Source: Gordonia polyisoprenivorans (GTDB taxonomy: Bacteria > Actinomycetota > Actinomycetes > Mycobacteriales > Mycobacteriaceae). From it: a stretch of 64,000 nt of DNA. A program made the translations under genes and the position numbers. Shown piece by piece: positions 25,960 to 34,929 of this stretch (position 1 is the first letter of the stretch; every line of letters starts with the position of its first letter). The stretch spans positions 1,736,001 through 1,800,000 of the forward strand of contig NZ_CP072203.1 in the NCBI RefSeq assembly GCF_017654315.1, written 5' to 3'. The notes below the pieces were generated by a model. It had not been told where the DNA came from. It saw nothing but the letters and a program-made list of their open reading frames with translations, and did no database searches.

Positions 25960-27399
25960 CTAGCCGGCGCCGACCGGGGCCGGCCGGACCGTCGCGTGCG
26001 CCGAGGCGGGCTCATCGGACGCCGAAAACCGCTGGGCGAACACGAGAAACGCGATCATCACCGACAAATCGGTCACCGACACCGGGATGGTGACGGTACT
26101 GAAGTCGAGTTGCATGCCCAGGACGAAGAACCCGATGAAACATCCGCCGAAGAAGGCCGGCTCCCAGCGGGTGTGTCGCAGACAGCGATACGCCAGCCAG
26201 CAGCAGTACAGCATGACGACGGTGAAGGCGACCCCGACGAACAGACCGCCACGATAGATCGCGAGCAGTGGTGCGTTGGCGACGTAGTTGATGGTGAACG
26301 CCAACGAGGGATCCTTGAACTCCGGTATGCCCCATCCGTGCCCGAGGAGCCAGTGGCCGGCCATGTTGGCCGGGTAGTCGCGCAGCGCGTCGCCACGTGC
26401 CGACGATCCGGTGTCACCGGAACCGAACGACGAGAAGATCCGGTGCCGCGAGGCCGGGACGGCGGCGAGAACCACCATTCCCGCGACCATCGATCCGGCG
26501 ATGTATCCGCGGGCGCGCCCGGTCATGGTGTGGAACAACAGCATCAGGATGACCCCGAGCACCACCGAGAACAACGCCGCCCGGCTCAGGGTGCCGGCGA
26601 TGCACACCAGCAGGAACAGTCCCAACAGCCAGCGGGTGCGTCCGCGAAACACCAGTGGGCAGATCATCAGTGCCGCGAGCAGTCCGATGCCCGCGGCGTT
26701 CGGGTCGATGAACGTCCCCGACAGGCGCGGGATCGCGGTGGCGCCGGTGTAGACGAAACGTCCCGCCGATGCCGGGGTGTACCCGAACGGTGAGAGCAGG
26801 CTGAAGGTCTTGCCGCCGCTGTCGACGGTCAGCATGACGAGGCCGATCAGGCCGGACACAGCTGTGGCGCCGACGAACACCCGCCCGAAGGTGGCCAGTT
26901 GCGATCCGGTGAGCCGACGCAGGGCGACGATCAACAACACCGCCGTCGCCCATTTCGCGTACTCGACGATGTCGGCGAGGCCGGTCATGGTCAACACCAC
27001 CGACGGAATCGCGATCAGCGCGAACAGGATCAGCAACCGGTCCAGCGGCTGCAGCGAACTGCGGTAGCGCGCAACGGAAGACCCGGCTGTGGACGACCGA
27101 GCTGGGGACGGCCCTGCTGGGGGGTGGATGACGGTGGCGAGCAACACCGCCGAGGTCATGGCGAAGATGAGGGGCAGATGCACGCCGGGCACATACCCGG
27201 CGGGTAGGCAGGCGATCACGGCGGCCAGCGTCCACAACAGCCAGGTGGGATGCGCCAGCCCGATGTAGGTGCCCGCGATGACGATGGCGAGCAGCATCAC
27301 CAGTTGGGTCGGCGTCGGCCCGGCAAAGATGGCGGCAAAAGTGATCGCCGACACCGCACCCACGATTGTCGCTGCGCGCACTGTTCCCACGGTGAGCAT
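25960..27399 (-). CDS. O-antigen ligase/polymerase-like membrane protein (Wzy/WaaL type)
   Basis: A 479-residue protein with about 12 membrane segments. It has a long periplasmic loop (about 320-375) containing LLGHGWGIPEF, characteristic of the O-antigen ligase family. In a Wzx/Wzy pathway such a protein polymerises repeat units or ligates the chain to an acceptor. This is the only Wzy candidate in the window, so polymerase is the better guess. The charged C-terminus is cytosolic. It is divergent from the wzz operon across a 240-bp gap. Confidence 0.85.
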   Translation of the reverse strand: MLTVGTVRAATIVGAVSAITFAAIFAGPTPTQLVMLLAIVIAGTYIGLAHPTWLLWTLAAVIACLPAGYVPGVHLPLIFAMTSAVLLATVIHPPAGPSPARSSTAGSSVARYRSSLQPLDRLLILFALIAIPSVVLTMTGLADIVEYAKWATAVLLIVALRRLTGSQLATFGRVFVGATAVSGLIGLVMLTVDSGGKTFSLLSPFGYTPASAGRFVYTGATAIPRLSGTFIDPNAAGIGLLAALMICPLVFRGRTRWLLGLFLLVCIAGTLSRAALFSVVLGVILMLLFHTMTGRARGYIAGSMVAGMVVLAAVPASRHRIFSSFGSGDTGSSARGDALRDYPANMAGHWLLGHGWGIPEFKDPSLAFTINYVANAPLLAIYRGGLFVGVAFTVVMLYCCWLAYRCLRHTRWEPAFFGGCFIGFFVLGMQLDFSTVTIPVSVTDLSVMIAFLVFAQRFSASDEPASAHATVRPAPVGAG

Positions 27400-27639
27400 C
27401 TTTACATGACCGGGCCCGGGTCACACGCCGAAGAATGCCGAACCAATGGCGCCCGGCGCATCGGTGAGTGCGTTTTCTTGGGCATTCAACTCTCCGAGTG
27501 CGTTGGCGGCGGTTGTCGACTATGGTCTGCGAAAGTGCCATCAGGGTCGGCGAATGTCTGAGTTCACCGGATAGGCCCGAAAAGGTCACTGCGGCTGAGG
27601 CTTAGAGGTGGGTCCGGCCGACTGAAAGGAGTTTGCCCG

Positions 27640-29121
27640 GTGGCTGTTCGGGAATACGTCCACATTCTCGTGAAGTTCTGGTGGGTGCTGATTGCCGGAA
27701 TGGTGATTCTCGCCACTGCCGGATTTGTTTACGGAATGTTCATCCAGCCTGTCAAATATGTGTCGACGGCAAAGCTCTTCGTGTCCGCGGAGGGCGGCAC
27801 ATCGGTCGGGGAGTCCTACCAGAACAACCTCTTCGCCGAGGCGCGGGTCAATTCCTACGCCCAGGTCGCCACCAGTGACCAGGTCGCCGAACGCGCCTCC
27901 CGTGCCCTCAACGGTCAGGTGAGTGCTGCCGACCTGAAGGCCTCGACGACGGCCACCCCGGTCGACAAGACCGTCATCCTCGACATCTCGGTGAGCGCCG
28001 GCTCGGCCGCCCGTGCCCAGTCGGAGGCTGCGGCGGTGACCCGCGAGACGGTCGCCGTCGTGCAGGAACTCGAGACCTCGCGGCGCGGTGGTGAACCCGC
28101 GGCCACCGCCATCGTCTACGACGAGGCGTCGCTTCCCGGTGCCCCCTCCGGGCCGGCGTGGTGGTTGCTGACCGCCCTCGGTGCCGTGGTGGGTCTGATC
28201 GTCGGTGTCGTCGTCGCACTGCTCCTCGGATTGCGGGCGCGCCGACGTGTCAATGATCCACTCGCACTTGCTGATACCACAGATCTTCCGGTGCTCGCGG
28301 TGATCGCCGACGAACCTGCCCGAGCCGAGGCCGTTCTCATCACCGACCTCGCGCACGATCCGCAGGGCGACGGCTACCGCGACCTGCGTAACAATGTCAG
28401 ATTCATCGGCGCGAAACGTACTCCCGACGGCACGGCACCGCGGCTCGTCGCGGTGGTCGGCGCCGGTTCCGAGGTCGGCACGTCGACTGTTGCCGCCAAT
28501 CTCGCCGCCGAGATCGGCGGGTCGCGCCAATCGGTGGTGCTCGTCGACGGCGACCTGCGCGACCCGTCCCTCACGGCGCGCCTCGGCGGTGGTGCGAGCG
28601 CGGGCCTCTCGACCATCCTGACCGGGGAGTCCGACCTGCTCGGGCAGGTCCAGACCACCACGACGCCGGCCTTCCTGCCGGCCGGCCCCGTCCCGCCGGC
28701 ACCCGGCGAACTCCTGGGGTCACGTCGGCTGGAAATGGTTCTCGCACAAGCACGTCAGCACTTCGACGTGGTGGTCGTCGACGCCGGGGCGCTCGGGCCG
28801 GACGCGCGCGCCATCGCCGGTCTGGCCGACGGTGTCGTCGTCGTCGCCCGTCGTGGCCGCACCACGCGCTCCGCGCTGCGCACCGCGGTGGAGTCCGTCG
28901 GCACCGTCGGCACGGTGATCGGCACGGTTCTGACCTTCGGCGCCCCGGCCCGCCGTGCGTCGTCCGCGGACGCCGGCACCCCGGCGAGGACCGACGCCGC
29001 CCGATCGTCCGCGGACTCCGAGGAGCCGACGCCCGCGGGCACGGCATCCGGGTCGGTGGTATCCGGTTCGGGGGAAACCGGGTCGGGTCTGCCCGAACCC
29101 GCGCTGCGTGAGTCGCGGTGA
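27640..29121 (+). CDS. Wzz/BY-kinase-like polysaccharide co-polymerase with altered Walker A
   Basis: A 493-residue inner-membrane protein. Two membrane helices (about 13-33 and 173-197) flank a periplasmic Wzz domain. The cytosolic part resembles a bacterial tyrosine kinase (BY-kinase) with VVLVDGDLRDPS (Walker A') and VVVVDAG (Walker B). The P-loop reads GAGSEVGTST, with Thr281 where the invariant lysine should be, and no terminal tyrosine cluster is present. ATPase or kinase activity is therefore doubtful, and chain-length control may be structural. GTG at 27640 follows AAAGGAG. It heads a seven-gene operon and overlaps the next gene by GTGA. Confidence 0.9.
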   Translation: MAVREYVHILVKFWWVLIAGMVILATAGFVYGMFIQPVKYVSTAKLFVSAEGGTSVGESYQNNLFAEARVNSYAQVATSDQVAERASRALNGQVSAADLKASTTATPVDKTVILDISVSAGSAARAQSEAAAVTRETVAVVQELETSRRGGEPAATAIVYDEASLPGAPSGPAWWLLTALGAVVGLIVGVVVALLLGLRARRRVNDPLALADTTDLPVLAVIADEPARAEAVLITDLAHDPQGDGYRDLRNNVRFIGAKRTPDGTAPRLVAVVGAGSEVGTSTVAANLAAEIGGSRQSVVLVDGDLRDPSLTARLGGGASAGLSTILTGESDLLGQVQTTTTPAFLPAGPVPPAPGELLGSRRLEMVLAQARQHFDVVVVDAGALGPDARAIAGLADGVVVVARRGRTTRSALRTAVESVGTVGTVIGTVLTFGAPARRASSADAGTPARTDAARSSADSEEPTPAGTASGSVVSGSGETGSGLPEPALRESR

Positions 29122-30425
29122 AACAGCACCGGCCGCACAGCACCTCGGGCGGGCCGCGACGTCGATGGAGGACGGTGATCGTCCTGGCGGCCACCATGAT
29201 TCTCGGTGCGTCGGCGTGCGCCGCCCATGACGACCAACCCGGGGCGATCGCCCTGGCCCCCGACGTTTCCGGGTCGCCACTGGTGACCCCGTTGCCCGCC
29301 CCGAGTGTTGATCGTGCGGCCGGCGGATCGGCACCGGGCTCGGTGCTGACCGTGGGCATGGCGGGCTCCGAGGAGATCGCACCCATCACCGAACTCGGTG
29401 CCGTCGTACATCGCGTCGAATACCGCTCCACCTCCGGGATCACCGGCCGGCCGACCGTCGTGTCCGGGGTCGTCGCGGTTCCCGGCGGCCGACCCCCCGC
29501 CGGGGGATGGGTGACCGTCGCACTGGGCCACGGTAACTCCGGCGTCCGCCACAAATGCGCTCCGTCGCTCTACACCAACCTGTTGGGTAACGACGTGATC
29601 ATCGCGGCGTTGCTGTACAACGGTTTCGCCGTTGCCATGTCCGACTATCAGGGTCTCGGCATGAACGACGTCGACAACCCGTTCCTCGATGCGCGCACCT
29701 ACGGGTACAACATGATCGACGCGGTCCGCGCGGCCCGCGCCACCTACCCGTCGCTGTCGGACAAGTGGATCTCCTACGGGGTGTCACTCGGTGGGATGGC
29801 CGCCTGGGCCGCAGGCGATCTCGCCGACTCCTACGGCGGCGGCCTGGACCTGTTGGGTACGGTCGGGCTGGTTCCGGTGTCGAACATGCGGGATCTGGTC
29901 ACCAAGGCCGAGGCGGGCACCCTCACCCGCGACCAGTACCCGCTGCTCGCGTACCTCATCGACGCGCTGTCGCGGGTGCTCCCCGACGAGTTCAACGCCG
30001 ACGACTACCGCTCGCCGTACGCCAAGTCGGTGTGGGAAGACGTGTTGAATTGCATCCCCGCAGGTGATTTCGAGGGTCAGCTCCGCGCCACCGCATCGCT
30101 GGGACCGCAGGATCTGCGACCCAGGACCGCCGCCGCCGGGCAACGCCTCTACGACTGGCTCGATCGCACCGGCCTCCCGCTGGGCACCGGGAACTTCGGC
30201 GGCAAACCGTTTTTCATCATGTACGGCTCCGACGACCCGCTGATCGACTGGCCGTGGACCGCCCGCGTGATCGCGCAGTCCTGCCGGCAGGGCGGTCACG
30301 TACAGGCCATCAAACGTATCGGTGAATCCCACTCCACCCTGGATTCCAGCCAGTCGGTCGCCTGGATGCGCAGTCTCGCGAACGGCGGACCCACCCCACC
30401 GGAGAATTGCGGTGACCTTCCATGA
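29118..30425 (+). CDS. LIP-family secreted lipase/acylesterase, operon copy 1
   Basis: A 435-residue alpha/beta-hydrolase anchored by a lipobox (GASAC, Cys34). ALGHGNSG forms the oxyanion region, SDYQGLG and NMIDAVRAAR follow. The nucleophile is Ser223 in GVSLGG, a variant of the GxSQGG of its paralogues. An acid in YGSDD and a histidine in GESHSTLDS complete the triad. The gene is coupled to the Wzz-like gene on both sides (GTGA upstream, ATGA downstream), which is unusual for a lipase and suggests it acts on the exported polymer or its lipid modification. Confidence 0.88.
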   Translation: MKQHRPHSTSGGPRRRWRTVIVLAATMILGASACAAHDDQPGAIALAPDVSGSPLVTPLPAPSVDRAAGGSAPGSVLTVGMAGSEEIAPITELGAVVHRVEYRSTSGITGRPTVVSGVVAVPGGRPPAGGWVTVALGHGNSGVRHKCAPSLYTNLLGNDVIIAALLYNGFAVAMSDYQGLGMNDVDNPFLDARTYGYNMIDAVRAARATYPSLSDKWISYGVSLGGMAAWAAGDLADSYGGGLDLLGTVGLVPVSNMRDLVTKAEAGTLTRDQYPLLAYLIDALSRVLPDEFNADDYRSPYAKSVWEDVLNCIPAGDFEGQLRATASLGPQDLRPRTAAAGQRLYDWLDRTGLPLGTGNFGGKPFFIMYGSDDPLIDWPWTARVIAQSCRQGGHVQAIKRIGESHSTLDSSQSVAWMRSLANGGPTPPENCGDLP

Positions 30426-31114
30426 GGTCACCCAGCGACCGCACACCCGCCGACTACGCCGCACTATGGGTCCGGGGTCTGCCGGTGATCGCCGCCGCCG
30501 CCCTCGGGGCGATCGTGGCCGGACTCGTGGCCTTCATCTTCCTGCCGCACGCCTACGAGTCGCAGGCACGGCTGCTGGTCACCGCGACCGGCCCGGCGAC
30601 GGTGTCGGCGGCACAGGCCTCCGATCTGGCCGGGCGACTGCGTATCTCGAGTTACAGCGACCTCGCCGTCTCCGACCAGGTACTGGGACGCACGAGCCTC
30701 GCCGATGCCACCGGCGCCCTCGGCGGCGCCGACATCGCCGCGCTGCGCAGCCGGATCACGGTGCTGCCGTACGGCGACGGCGCCGTGATCACGATCGTCG
30801 CCAAGGGCCCGACCGCCGACGCGGCGCAGACGCTGGCCCGCGGGGTCGGCACGAACCTCGCCGCGTTGGTCACCGAACTCGAATGGAGCCGCACCGACGG
30901 CATGCCGCAGTATGACGCCGAGGTCATCGACGCCGGTTCGTCGGTGGCATCGGTGTCTCCCGGGATCTCGACGACGCTGCTGACCGCGCTCGTGCTCGGC
31001 GTGGTGCTCTCGAGCGTGTGCGTCGTGGGTGTCGGGATCTCCCGCGACGTCATCGAGACGCCGCGGGAAGCAGTTGTCCGCGTGCGTGAACCGGCGATGG
31101 GGGCCGACCGATGA
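30422..31114 (+). CDS. Short Wzz-like chain-length determinant
   Basis: A 230-residue protein with two membrane helices (about 19-40 and 180-203) around a Wzz-type periplasmic domain. ESQARLLVTATG and SYSDLAVSDQV are analogous to YVSTAKLFVSAEG and SYAQVATSDQV in the protein encoded at 27640. It has no kinase domain, only a short basic C-terminal tail. Two Wzz-type proteins in one operon may set chain length together or serve two chain classes. ATGA overlaps join it to the lipase genes on either side. Confidence 0.85.
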   Translation: MRSPSDRTPADYAALWVRGLPVIAAAALGAIVAGLVAFIFLPHAYESQARLLVTATGPATVSAAQASDLAGRLRISSYSDLAVSDQVLGRTSLADATGALGGADIAALRSRITVLPYGDGAVITIVAKGPTADAAQTLARGVGTNLAALVTELEWSRTDGMPQYDAEVIDAGSSVASVSPGISTTLLTALVLGVVLSSVCVVGVGISRDVIETPREAVVRVREPAMGADR

Positions 31115-32391
31115 CAGACACTCACGAACCGACTCCTCGGATGGCGGCCGAGGCACCACCATCGCGCCGACGTGCGGGATGGTGGCTGGCGATCCTGGTG
31201 ATCGTCGCCGTCGTCGCCACCGGATGTTCGTCGAAACCGGACTCCGCTCCCACCGGCTCCGACGACCTCGGTGTGGCCTACGACGTCAACACCAGTGGCA
31301 CCGGACCGGGCGCACTGCGCGCCGCCCAGACCATGCCGTACCTCGACCGCCGCGTGACCGCACAGGCGAGCACCGCCCTGCGCATCCGGTATGTGTCCAC
31401 CGACGGCCGCACCGGAGCCCCGACGACGGTGTGGGGCGCGGTGTTCGTCCCGTCCTCGGCCCGACCGGCCGACGGGTGGGATACCGTCGTTCTCGCCCAC
31501 GGGACCACCGGACTCCTCGGCGAATGCGGCGTGACCCTCGACCCGGCTCTCGGCGACCTCGCCGCCACCGCCGCGGCGTGGCTCGAGCAGGGCTACGTGG
31601 TGGTCGTGCCGGAGTATCAGGGTCTCGGCTACCCCGGCAGCAGCGATCCCACCCACCCCTATCTCGACGCGCGGACCGAGGGGATGAACGTCATCGACGC
31701 AGTCCGGGCAGCCCGGGCACTGGTGCCAGGGGTTTCCACCCGCTGGGCCGCACTCGGCGGTTCCCAAGGCGGACAAGCGGTATGGGCGGCCAACACGCTG
31801 GCCGGCACCTACGGAACGGGACTCGATCTGCGGGGGACAGCGAGCCTGTCACCGGCCGCGCAGTTCTCCGGTCTGGTCGATCTCGCGACCCGCCGACAAC
31901 TGACCCTCGACCAGTACGGCCTCTACACGTGGCTGATCCTCGCCGTGCAACAGGAGAACCCCGGATTCGACATCGGCAAATACGTACGCGGCGCGGCCCA
32001 GAGCCATTGGAATGAACTGGCCCAATGCCTTCCGGCGCACGCACAAGCGCGTGCGAGCATCCTGCGATCGTTGAGTCCCGACGATCTGACACCGGACTCA
32101 CCGGCTGACGCCGCCTCGCTCACCGCGTTGCTGGCCCGTCGCGGGGTGCCCGACCAGCGCCCGGCCGCACCGATGCTGGTGCTCTACGGCGGGCGCGATC
32201 AGTTGATCGACTCCCGGTGGACCGCCGCGGCCATCGGATCGGCGTGTGCCGGCGGCGCCACACTGCAATCGCAATTCCAGCCGAACGCCGACCACGGCGG
32301 CGTCAGTGGCGACATCGTCGTCGGCTGGATGCTCAACAGGTTCGACGACGAGCCGGCGTTCTCCACATGCGGTACCGCCCCCCGGGAGTGA
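31111..32391 (+). CDS. LIP-family secreted lipase/acylesterase, operon copy 2
   Basis: A 426-residue lipoprotein with lipobox ATGC (Cys39). Motifs are VLAHGTTG, PEYQGLG, HPYLDARTEGMNVIDAVRAAR, the nucleophile Ser218 in GGSQGG, an acid in YGGRDQLID and a histidine in NADHGGVSGD. All triad residues are present. It starts within the stop of the short Wzz gene (ATGA) and is followed six bases later by an acyltransferase gene, whose ribosome-binding site GGGAG overlaps this stop region. Confidence 0.88.
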   Translation: MTDTHEPTPRMAAEAPPSRRRAGWWLAILVIVAVVATGCSSKPDSAPTGSDDLGVAYDVNTSGTGPGALRAAQTMPYLDRRVTAQASTALRIRYVSTDGRTGAPTTVWGAVFVPSSARPADGWDTVVLAHGTTGLLGECGVTLDPALGDLAATAAAWLEQGYVVVVPEYQGLGYPGSSDPTHPYLDARTEGMNVIDAVRAARALVPGVSTRWAALGGSQGGQAVWAANTLAGTYGTGLDLRGTASLSPAAQFSGLVDLATRRQLTLDQYGLYTWLILAVQQENPGFDIGKYVRGAAQSHWNELAQCLPAHAQARASILRSLSPDDLTPDSPADAASLTALLARRGVPDQRPAAPMLVLYGGRDQLIDSRWTAAAIGSACAGGATLQSQFQPNADHGGVSGDIVVGWMLNRFDDEPAFSTCGTAPRE

Positions 32392-32397
32392 GCAACG

Positions 32398-33687
32398 ATG
32401 ACCGAAGAACTCGCCGACCGACGGCAACCACCAGTCACGCCCGCCGCGACACCGGCGGACCCGACCCCCACGAGCCCCCCGGCCTACAAGGCCGGCCGCA
32501 TCCGCGGGCTCGACGGACCACGCGGTGTGGCGTGCTGGGCGGTGCTCATCGTGCACGTGGCCAATCAGTGCTCCCCGGACACGATGGCCAAGGGCGGTCT
32601 GGCGTTGCTCGGTCAGGCACTGATCTTCTTCTTCGCACTCTCGGGTTTCCTGCTGTACCTGCCGTATGTGCGAGCCCTGCTGCAGCACAAGCAGACCCAG
32701 CCCGACACCCGCGCCTACGTCATCCATCGGCTGCTGCGGGTGTTCCCCGGCTATCTCGTCATCTTCCTCATCGTGAACTTCGCGCTGCAGGCCTCGTTCC
32801 TGCACAACGAGTGGGCGTCGAGCCACACCGGCACCGACGCGGGCACCGGCATGATCACCGATCCCGGGCAACTCGCCACCAACCTGACCCTGTTGCAGTC
32901 CTACTTCCCGCACTACCTGCAAACCGGTATCAGCCCGTCCTGGTCGCTGACCCTCGAACTCGTCTTCTACGCCTGCCTTCCGGTGTTCGGCGCGGCAATG
33001 TGGTTCCTGCGGCGGCGATTCGGCACCAACCTCGCCGCGCTCGTCCTCGCACCACCGGCGATCCTCATCGTGCTCGGGATCGCCGGTAAGGTCCTGGCCG
33101 CCTGGCTCACCGAACGCGCGGGCATCACCACCACCATCGAGGCCAACTGGGGACCGAACTGGGCGGCGGTGGTTCTGCGCAGCTTTGTGGCCTCGAGTGA
33201 CAATTTCGCCTTCGGGATGCTGGCGACGGTGGTGTTCGTGGCCGTCGGCGTCGGGATGATCGACGCCCGCCGGGTGCGACCGATCCGGGTCGCGGCGATC
33301 ATCGCCATCGTTCCGAGCCTGCTGATCATGCTGGTACTCATCGCCGCCGGCTCCAACTTTCAGTCCACGTTCACCGCACTCGCCTCCGGTCTGCTCATCC
33401 TGATCATCGTGTTGCCGATGGCGGCGGGCGGCGACAGCGTCTTCGCCCGCGCCCTGGACTGGCGACCCCTGGAGTATCTGGGAAGGATCTCGCTGAGCAT
33501 CTACCTGTGGCATTTCCCGGTGATCATCGTGCTGATCAGACTGGGTGTGCTGCAGGGGGATTCCTGGGCCGGACTGGCGGTCAACATCGTGGCATGCAGT
33601 GCGGTGAGCTTCGCCCTGGCCAGTGTGACCTTCCATTTCGTGGAGAAACCCGCCATGACCTATGCGCGCCGGTTCAAGGTGCGATGA
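32398..33687 (+). CDS. Acyltransferase-3 family membrane O-acyltransferase
   Basis: A 429-residue protein with about ten membrane segments. GLDGPRGVACWAVLIVHVAN contains the catalytic histidine region. FFALSGFLLYLPYVRA and a late SIYLWHFPVIIVL are typical of the family. Unlike the 690-residue acyltransferase encoded at 11609 it has no SGNH domain. It probably acylates a lipid-linked sugar, with the SASA esterase at the end of the operon as a possible counterpart. Its stop overlaps the next ATG (ATGA). Confidence 0.9.
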   Translation: MTEELADRRQPPVTPAATPADPTPTSPPAYKAGRIRGLDGPRGVACWAVLIVHVANQCSPDTMAKGGLALLGQALIFFFALSGFLLYLPYVRALLQHKQTQPDTRAYVIHRLLRVFPGYLVIFLIVNFALQASFLHNEWASSHTGTDAGTGMITDPGQLATNLTLLQSYFPHYLQTGISPSWSLTLELVFYACLPVFGAAMWFLRRRFGTNLAALVLAPPAILIVLGIAGKVLAAWLTERAGITTTIEANWGPNWAAVVLRSFVASSDNFAFGMLATVVFVAVGVGMIDARRVRPIRVAAIIAIVPSLLIMLVLIAAGSNFQSTFTALASGLLILIIVLPMAAGGDSVFARALDWRPLEYLGRISLSIYLWHFPVIIVLIRLGVLQGDSWAGLAVNIVACSAVSFALASVTFHFVEKPAMTYARRFKVR

Positions 33688-34925
33688 CGGGAGTGATCCG
33701 TGGTCGCCGGACGGGAGTCATCCGTCGGCACCGGGTGCTGTTCGGTCTGCTCGCGTTCGCGGTGATCGTGCTCCTCGTGCTGGTGGTGGTGATCTCGGTG
33801 CGTCTGGCCGCCGTCCTCGTCGTCGGTAAGGAGGCGGTGGGATTCCGGCCCGGGCAGGGTCCGGGATCGGTGGTGTCGGCCGAGACGTTCAACGGTCTGC
33901 CGATCTCGACGAAACTCGCCGGGGTCAAGGCCTTTCGCGTGACCTACCGCTCCACCGACGCCACCACGAACGCGCCCACGGTGGTCAGCGCCGTCGTCGT
34001 GGCCGGTACCGGTGACGCACCGCGCGGGGGCCGGCCGGTGATCGCCTTCGCCCACGGCACCACCGGGATCAACACGCCGTGTGCCCCGTCGGTCGCCACC
34101 GGCATGTACGGTCTCGGGGCGCTCGCCGGCAATCTCGCCCGACAGGGATATGTGGTGACGCTGCCCGACTATCAGGGTCTCGGAGCGCCGGGGGTACACC
34201 CGTATCTCGACGCGCCGACGGCCGGCTTCAACGTCATCGACAGTGTGCGTGCCGCGCGCGCGGTACTCGCCGACACCTCGTCACGGTTCGTCGCCTACGG
34301 CGGCTCCCAGGGTGGCGGGGCCGTGGTCGCCGCCGCCACCGAATTCCCCACCTACGGTGCGGGGCTCGAGATGCTCGGTGCCGCCGCGCTCGCCCCGGCC
34401 GCCGACGTCGTCGGTGTCGTGGGCAAGGCGCGTGCCGGGACCGCCACCCCCGATCAGCGACTGATGCTGCAGTGGGTGATCGAATCGTGGGCGCGTGCCG
34501 ACCACAGTGTTGCCCTCGACGACTACCGTGCCGGCGCCGCCGTGGCGGGCTGGGATGCGTTGTCGCAGTGTGCCCCCTCGGCCGGTGCCCGCCGCGAGGC
34601 GGTGGCCGCACAGCTGCGCTCCACCGACATCGCGCCACGCACCACCGACGCGCAGAACCGTCTCGTCGCCCGCCTGATGCGTTCCCGCGTGCCTGTCACC
34701 CGCACACCGGTGCCGATGCTCATCGCCTACGGCGGCAAGGACACCTTCATCGATCCGGACTGGACCCGCGCCTACATCGGTGAATTGTGCGCCGCCGGCA
34801 CCGTCGTCGACGCCGACTTCCAGCCCGACAAGGGGCACGGCGACCTCAACGGTGATGCCGTACTGGGATGGATCGGCCAGAGATTCACGGGCGCAACCGC
34901 TCCCGATACCTGCGCAGGAGGATGA
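33684..34925 (+). CDS. LIP-family lipase/acylesterase with N-terminal membrane anchor, operon copy 3
   Basis: A 413-residue protein. It is anchored by a transmembrane helix (about 19-46) and has no lipobox. The hydrolase domain has AFAHGTTG, PDYQGLG, HPYLDAPTAGFNVIDSVRAAR, nucleophile Ser208 in GGSQGG, an acid in YGGKDTFID and a histidine in KGHGDLNGD. I chose the ATG at 33684 because it overlaps the previous stop by four bases and directly precedes the membrane helix; longer starts lie inside the acyltransferase gene. Confidence 0.88.
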   Translation: MTGVIRGRRTGVIRRHRVLFGLLAFAVIVLLVLVVVISVRLAAVLVVGKEAVGFRPGQGPGSVVSAETFNGLPISTKLAGVKAFRVTYRSTDATTNAPTVVSAVVVAGTGDAPRGGRPVIAFAHGTTGINTPCAPSVATGMYGLGALAGNLARQGYVVTLPDYQGLGAPGVHPYLDAPTAGFNVIDSVRAARAVLADTSSRFVAYGGSQGGGAVVAAATEFPTYGAGLEMLGAAALAPAADVVGVVGKARAGTATPDQRLMLQWVIESWARADHSVALDDYRAGAAVAGWDALSQCAPSAGARREAVAAQLRSTDIAPRTTDAQNRLVARLMRSRVPVTRTPVPMLIAYGGKDTFIDPDWTRAYIGELCAAGTVVDADFQPDKGHGDLNGDAVLGWIGQRFTGATAPDTCAGG

Positions 34926-34929
34926 CCAC

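Noticed and set aside
32098..33636. Long minus-strand open frame opposite the acyltransferase gene
   Set aside because: It is rich in Gly, Asp, His and Arg, typical of antisense frames in high-GC genes, and the plus-strand acyltransferase has clear family motifs.
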